9,167 nucleotides of DNA from Parachlamydia sp. (GTDB lineage: Bacteria > Chlamydiota > Chlamydiia > Chlamydiales > Parachlamydiaceae), in assembly GCA_021298935.1 (NCBI GenBank), contig JAJTHR010000339.1, positions 1 through 9,167 of the forward strand, read 5' to 3'. Of this stretch, positions 7,327 through 9,167 are shown in pieces. Both the position numbers and the translations under genes were made by a program. Below the pieces are notes generated by a model. The model was not told where the DNA came from. It did no database searches and worked only from the letters and a program-made list of their open reading frames with translations. Positions within the stretch are counted from its first letter, which is position 1. The number at the start of each line of letters is the position of its first letter.

Positions 7327-8220
7327 ATGGGAGAGAAGATTGTAGTTGCCGGAGGCACCGGTAACCTAGGCCAACGCATTGTTAAAGCGCTAATTCAAAG
7401 AGAAGCAGAAGTAGTTGTTCTTTCTCGGAAAGAAACTGATGCGCAGAAGCTTAAAACCTTAATCGACATGGATGCAAAGATTGCGATCGTCAATATGGCC
7501 GATGCGGTTGATATTGCGAATGCATGCGCTGACGCTTCCTGCGTAGTATCCGCATTAGCAGGGTTGAGGGATGTCATTATATGCAATCAAAGCGCACTTC
7601 TTGAAGGTGCCATTGCTGCAGGTGTTAAGAGATTCATCCCATCTGATTTCTCAACCGACTATAGGCTGTTATTTCCAGGGGAAAATCGGAACTTCGATCT
7701 GCGGAGAGAATTTTATGAAAAAATAAACGGTGCTCCCATTCAAACAACTCATATCTTCAATGGAGCGTTTGCAGAAATTTTGACTTACAGCATTCCTGTA
7801 TTCGATCTTAAAACAAAGAGTGTTGGTTATTGGGAAGACTCCAATTGGAAAATGGACTTCACTGCAATGGATGACGCGGCTGCATTTACAAGTGCTGTAG
7901 CGTTGGATCCTTCCGCACCTAAAGTATTGCATATTGCAAGTTTTCAGATGAGTCCTAAAGACTTGGTTGAATTCAGCACTAAAACGTATGGCCAGCCTTT
8001 TAAGCTTGTTCGTAGGGGAAGCTTGGAAGAGCTCCGTTCCTATAACAAGGAGCAACGAGCTGCTCATCCTGAAGGGGAAAATGAAATTTATCCAAAGTGG
8101 CAGCAAAGCCAGTATATCCAGAGTATGTTCAGCACCAACCATACAACGCGTGATAATGACCGATATCCAGGTATCAATTGGAAGACTCCTTCTGATGTCA
8201 TTCCCTCTACTTCAAGATGA
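7327..8220 (+). CDS. NmrA/isoflavone-reductase-like NAD(P)-binding protein
   Basis: The 297-residue protein is an atypical short-chain dehydrogenase relative. The N-terminus has the dinucleotide-binding glycine motif GGTGNLG (Gly9, Gly12, Gly15) after the first strand. Arg34 at the end of the second strand (VVVLSRK) suggests NADP(H). SALAGL (75-80) and AAGVKRFIPSDFSTDY (97-112) are the usual family landmarks, followed by TTHIFNGAFAE. In plant reductases of this group a catalytic lysine lies in the helix after the PSDF/PSEF strand; here the matching area reads NFDLRREFYEKI. The lysine therefore seems replaced by Arg126 or shifted, and this could be a sensor-type NmrA protein or a reductase of unknown substrate. 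Length is normal and both ends look intact. The gene stands alone between palindromic elements and is not obviously linked to dabBA. Fold is confident; the reaction is not assignable. Confidence 0.85.
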   Translation: MGEKIVVAGGTGNLGQRIVKALIQREAEVVVLSRKETDAQKLKTLIDMDAKIAIVNMADAVDIANACADASCVVSALAGLRDVIICNQSALLEGAIAAGVKRFIPSDFSTDYRLLFPGENRNFDLRREFYEKINGAPIQTTHIFNGAFAEILTYSIPVFDLKTKSVGYWEDSNWKMDFTAMDDAAAFTSAVALDPSAPKVLHIASFQMSPKDLVEFSTKTYGQPFKLVRRGSLEELRSYNKEQRAAHPEGENEIYPKWQQSQYIQSMFSTNHTTRDNDRYPGINWKTPSDVIPSTSR

Positions 8221-8230
8221 ACGAGGGAAT
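8200..8230 (+). terminator. Hairpin spanning the stop codon of the NmrA-like gene
   Basis: ATTCCCTC (8200-8207) pairs perfectly with GAGGGAAT (8223-8230), and inside it TTCA (8211-8214) pairs with TGAA (8218-8221) around a three-base loop. The stop codon TGA lies in the inner stem. There is no T-run after it, so it may be a weak or factor-assisted terminator or an mRNA-stabilising structure. Confidence 0.35.
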
Positions 8231-8307
8231 CTACCCGCGCGTGGTATATACACAAACAACTTCAAGAATTGGAATTTGGACTGCTTCAAAGCCCCGGGGT
8301 TGAGCGA

Positions 8308-8427
8308 AAATGGTCAAATCTGAAGTTTTTGGATGCCCCAAATGTTTACACAAAGAAATCCGACCGAGGCAGGATGGGCTAAGCCTTGCTGATCCTCAAT
8401 ATTATGGATGGTGCAATCCATAACTTA
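8308..8427 (+). pseudogene. Diverged 120-bp copy of the dabA 3' end (DUF6671 zinc-ribbon tail)
   Basis: This stretch matches 6546-6665 without gaps, with 7 differences in 120 bases, and runs from the last 38 codons of dabA through the stop and on to ACTTA. An ATG at 8310 would allow a 37-residue peptide, MVKSEVFGCPKCLHKEIRPR onward, ending GWCNP. Relative to dabA the copy has lost two conserved cysteines (Cys1027 to Ser, Cys1034 to Tyr), as expected for sequence no longer under selection. Nothing upstream (8221-8307) resembles dabA, and the copy stops exactly where the palindromic element begins. It is the remnant of a duplication or of a second DUF6671 gene. Confidence 0.85.
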
Positions 8428-8587
8428 TACCATTTCCCAAAAATAAAACCATAAAGTTGGCTTGTCAGCGCTTCAGATTTAAAAGATCTTTTCGAAGTTG
8501 ATATCTTTGAATATCAACAAGGAGAGATCTTTTAAAGATGAAGGTGATCACAAGTCAAATTTACGATTTTAATTTCGGGAAATGGTA
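8428..8587 (-). mobile_element. 160-bp palindromic MITE-like element, copy B (inverted)
   Basis: This is the reverse complement of the element at 6921-7080, with three substitutions in 160 bases. The left end abuts the ACTTA of the dabA-tail copy. The right end abuts TAA, which is Leu55 of a toxin gene read on the minus strand. It therefore sits exactly on a junction between two unrelated fragments. The near identity to copy A suggests recent spread. Confidence 0.78.
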
Positions 8588-8752
8588 TAACAAAACATTT
8601 GCAATTTCTAATGACCATAGCGAAGGAACTGTTGCTCTTGAATTTTTTAGTTTATCCAAAATTGCATCAGTAAATTCAGACATTTCATCTTCAAAACACC
8701 AAGAAATTGTCAATGAACAATCTAGGACAAAATCAAATTTTAATTCCTCCAT
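8588..8752 (-). pseudogene. vapC: VapC-type PIN-domain toxin, truncated by the palindromic element
   Basis: The first 55 residues are a clear VapC start: FVLDCSLTISWCFEDE with the first metal-binding Asp11, then ATVPSLWSLEIANVLL with conserved Glu49. PIN toxins are usually about 130 residues, and the later acidic residues are absent. After Leu55 the frame runs eight codons into element copy B (YHFPKLKS) and stops at 8561. No VapC-like continuation is seen beyond the element, where the dabA-tail copy lies instead. The ATG (8750-8752) overlaps the antitoxin stop by one base, the usual coupled arrangement. With only part of the acidic cluster present it should be an inactive nuclease. Confidence 0.8.
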
Positions 8753-8925
8753 TATTTTCTTCCCTGTTCAATTAATTGCTTAATTGTCAGCTTATCTCCA
8801 AGCGTAACACCTTTTCTTAAATTTTTTATTGCCCTTATCGCTTCTGAAATGGGATGACCTTGACATTAGGGAATCATCATGGCCACCTGAACGCCCCGTT
8901 TAGTAATAATGAGCCTATCCGTAAA
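8752..8925 (-). pseudogene. Broken Phd/VapB-type antitoxin gene upstream of the toxin
   Basis: On the minus strand one frame reads DRLIITKRGVQVAMMIP, a stop (TAA at 8868-8866), then the segment beginning CQGHPISEAIRAIKNLRKGV and ending LGDKLTIKQLIEQGRK, with its own stop at 8754-8752. The first part matches the end of the DNA-binding domain of Phd/YefM antitoxins (the usual IITKRGKPVAxLxP). The second is a typical toxin-binding tail ending in a Leu-Ile-Glu-x-Gly-Arg motif. The gene is broken twice: by the in-frame stop, and by loss of about the first 30 residues, since an in-frame stop lies at 8928-8926 and no antitoxin-like start is seen before it. Confidence 0.72.
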
Positions 8926-8973
8926 TTAAATATTTAGTTATATTCCTCAAATTTTGAATTGGAGGAAAAATGA

Positions 8974-9167
8974 GTTGGCAGACCAAATCCTGATTTAAGA
9001 AAAGTAATTAACACGATTCTTTACGTAGAAATTACTGGGTGCAGATGGTGCGATGTACCCTATGGAGAACAATGGGCAAAACGTTCTACCGCACATGAAT
9101 GGCTTGGGCACTTGGAAAGAGCAGGAGTATGGGAGCAAGTCAAAAACGGTATATTATGCATGGCAGA
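8974..9167 (+). pseudogene. IS5-type transposase, N-terminal part, running off the right edge
   Basis: The frame reads VGRPNPDLRKVINTILYVEI, then TGCRWCDVPYGEQWAKRS and TAHEWLGHLERAGVWEQV, continuing past the window end. The block from DLRKV to WLGHLE is the N-terminal domain (DUF4096-like) shared by many IS5-group transposases. Immediately before VGRPN there is an in-frame TGA (8971-8973), preceded by LEEK, and another in-frame stop lies a little further up. No ATG in this frame precedes the conserved block. The nearby ATG at 8970, with GGAGGA upstream, is in a different frame and stops after seven codons. The 5' end is therefore damaged or needs a frameshift. The rest of the element, with its catalytic residues, cannot be seen. 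Confidence 0.7.

Noticed and set aside
7669..8142. Minus-strand 157-codon frame
   Set aside because: It lies wholly opposite the NmrA-like gene, has no recognisable domain and no convincing start site.
8538..8783. Plus-strand 81-codon frame across element copy B and the toxin remnant
   Set aside because: It overlaps the mobile element and lies opposite a clearly recognisable VapC frame, so it is a shadow.

Overview
The window is AT-rich bacterial DNA with one intact metabolic locus next to a stretch of decayed and mobile sequence. The organism cannot be named from this window. A lipoprotein-type TolC relative points to a Gram-negative cell. The AT bias, gene fragments, small palindromic elements and broken toxin-antitoxin and transposase genes fit a lineage with many mobile elements, for example amoeba-associated gammaproteobacteria or environmental chlamydiae. 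That placement is a guess.

Layout. (1) 135-665, minus: the first 176 codons of a TolC/CusC-type outer-membrane efflux lipoprotein, cut short. (2) 666-1058: about 390 bases with no confident gene, holding a cluster of short TTTACGC repeats. (3) 1059-1904, minus: a LysR-type regulator, divergent from (4) 2002-3531, dabB, a NuoL-like membrane subunit, followed 10 bases later by (5) 3542-6661, dabA. Together these look like a DAB inorganic-carbon (CO2/bicarbonate) uptake operon with its regulator. (6) 6662-7326: non-coding DNA holding two different small palindromic elements, a probable terminator and a 16-bp inverted repeat. (7) 7327-8220: an NmrA/isoflavone-reductase-like NAD(P)-binding protein. 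(8) 8308-8427: a 120-bp diverged copy of the 3' end of dabA. (9) 8428-8587: a second copy of the 160-bp palindromic element, inverted relative to the first. (10) 8588-8925, minus: a wrecked VapC-type toxin and antitoxin pair, the toxin cut by the element. (11) 8974 to the right edge: the start of an IS5-type transposase reading frame with no usable start.

How it works together. DabB (membrane, proton-channel-like) and DabA (carbonic-anhydrase-like zinc protein) are known in other bacteria to form an energy-coupled CO2-to-bicarbonate uptake system. All four DabA active-site positions are present here with the family's spacing. The most unusual point is that DabA is about 1,039 residues long. 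After the normal DabA end it continues in frame into a complete cysteine-rich domain that I recognise as DUF6671, whose function is unknown. A degenerate copy of the last 37 codons of that domain lies 1.76 kb downstream. This suggests that the tail was duplicated or once existed as another gene copy, and that small mobile elements rearranged the area.
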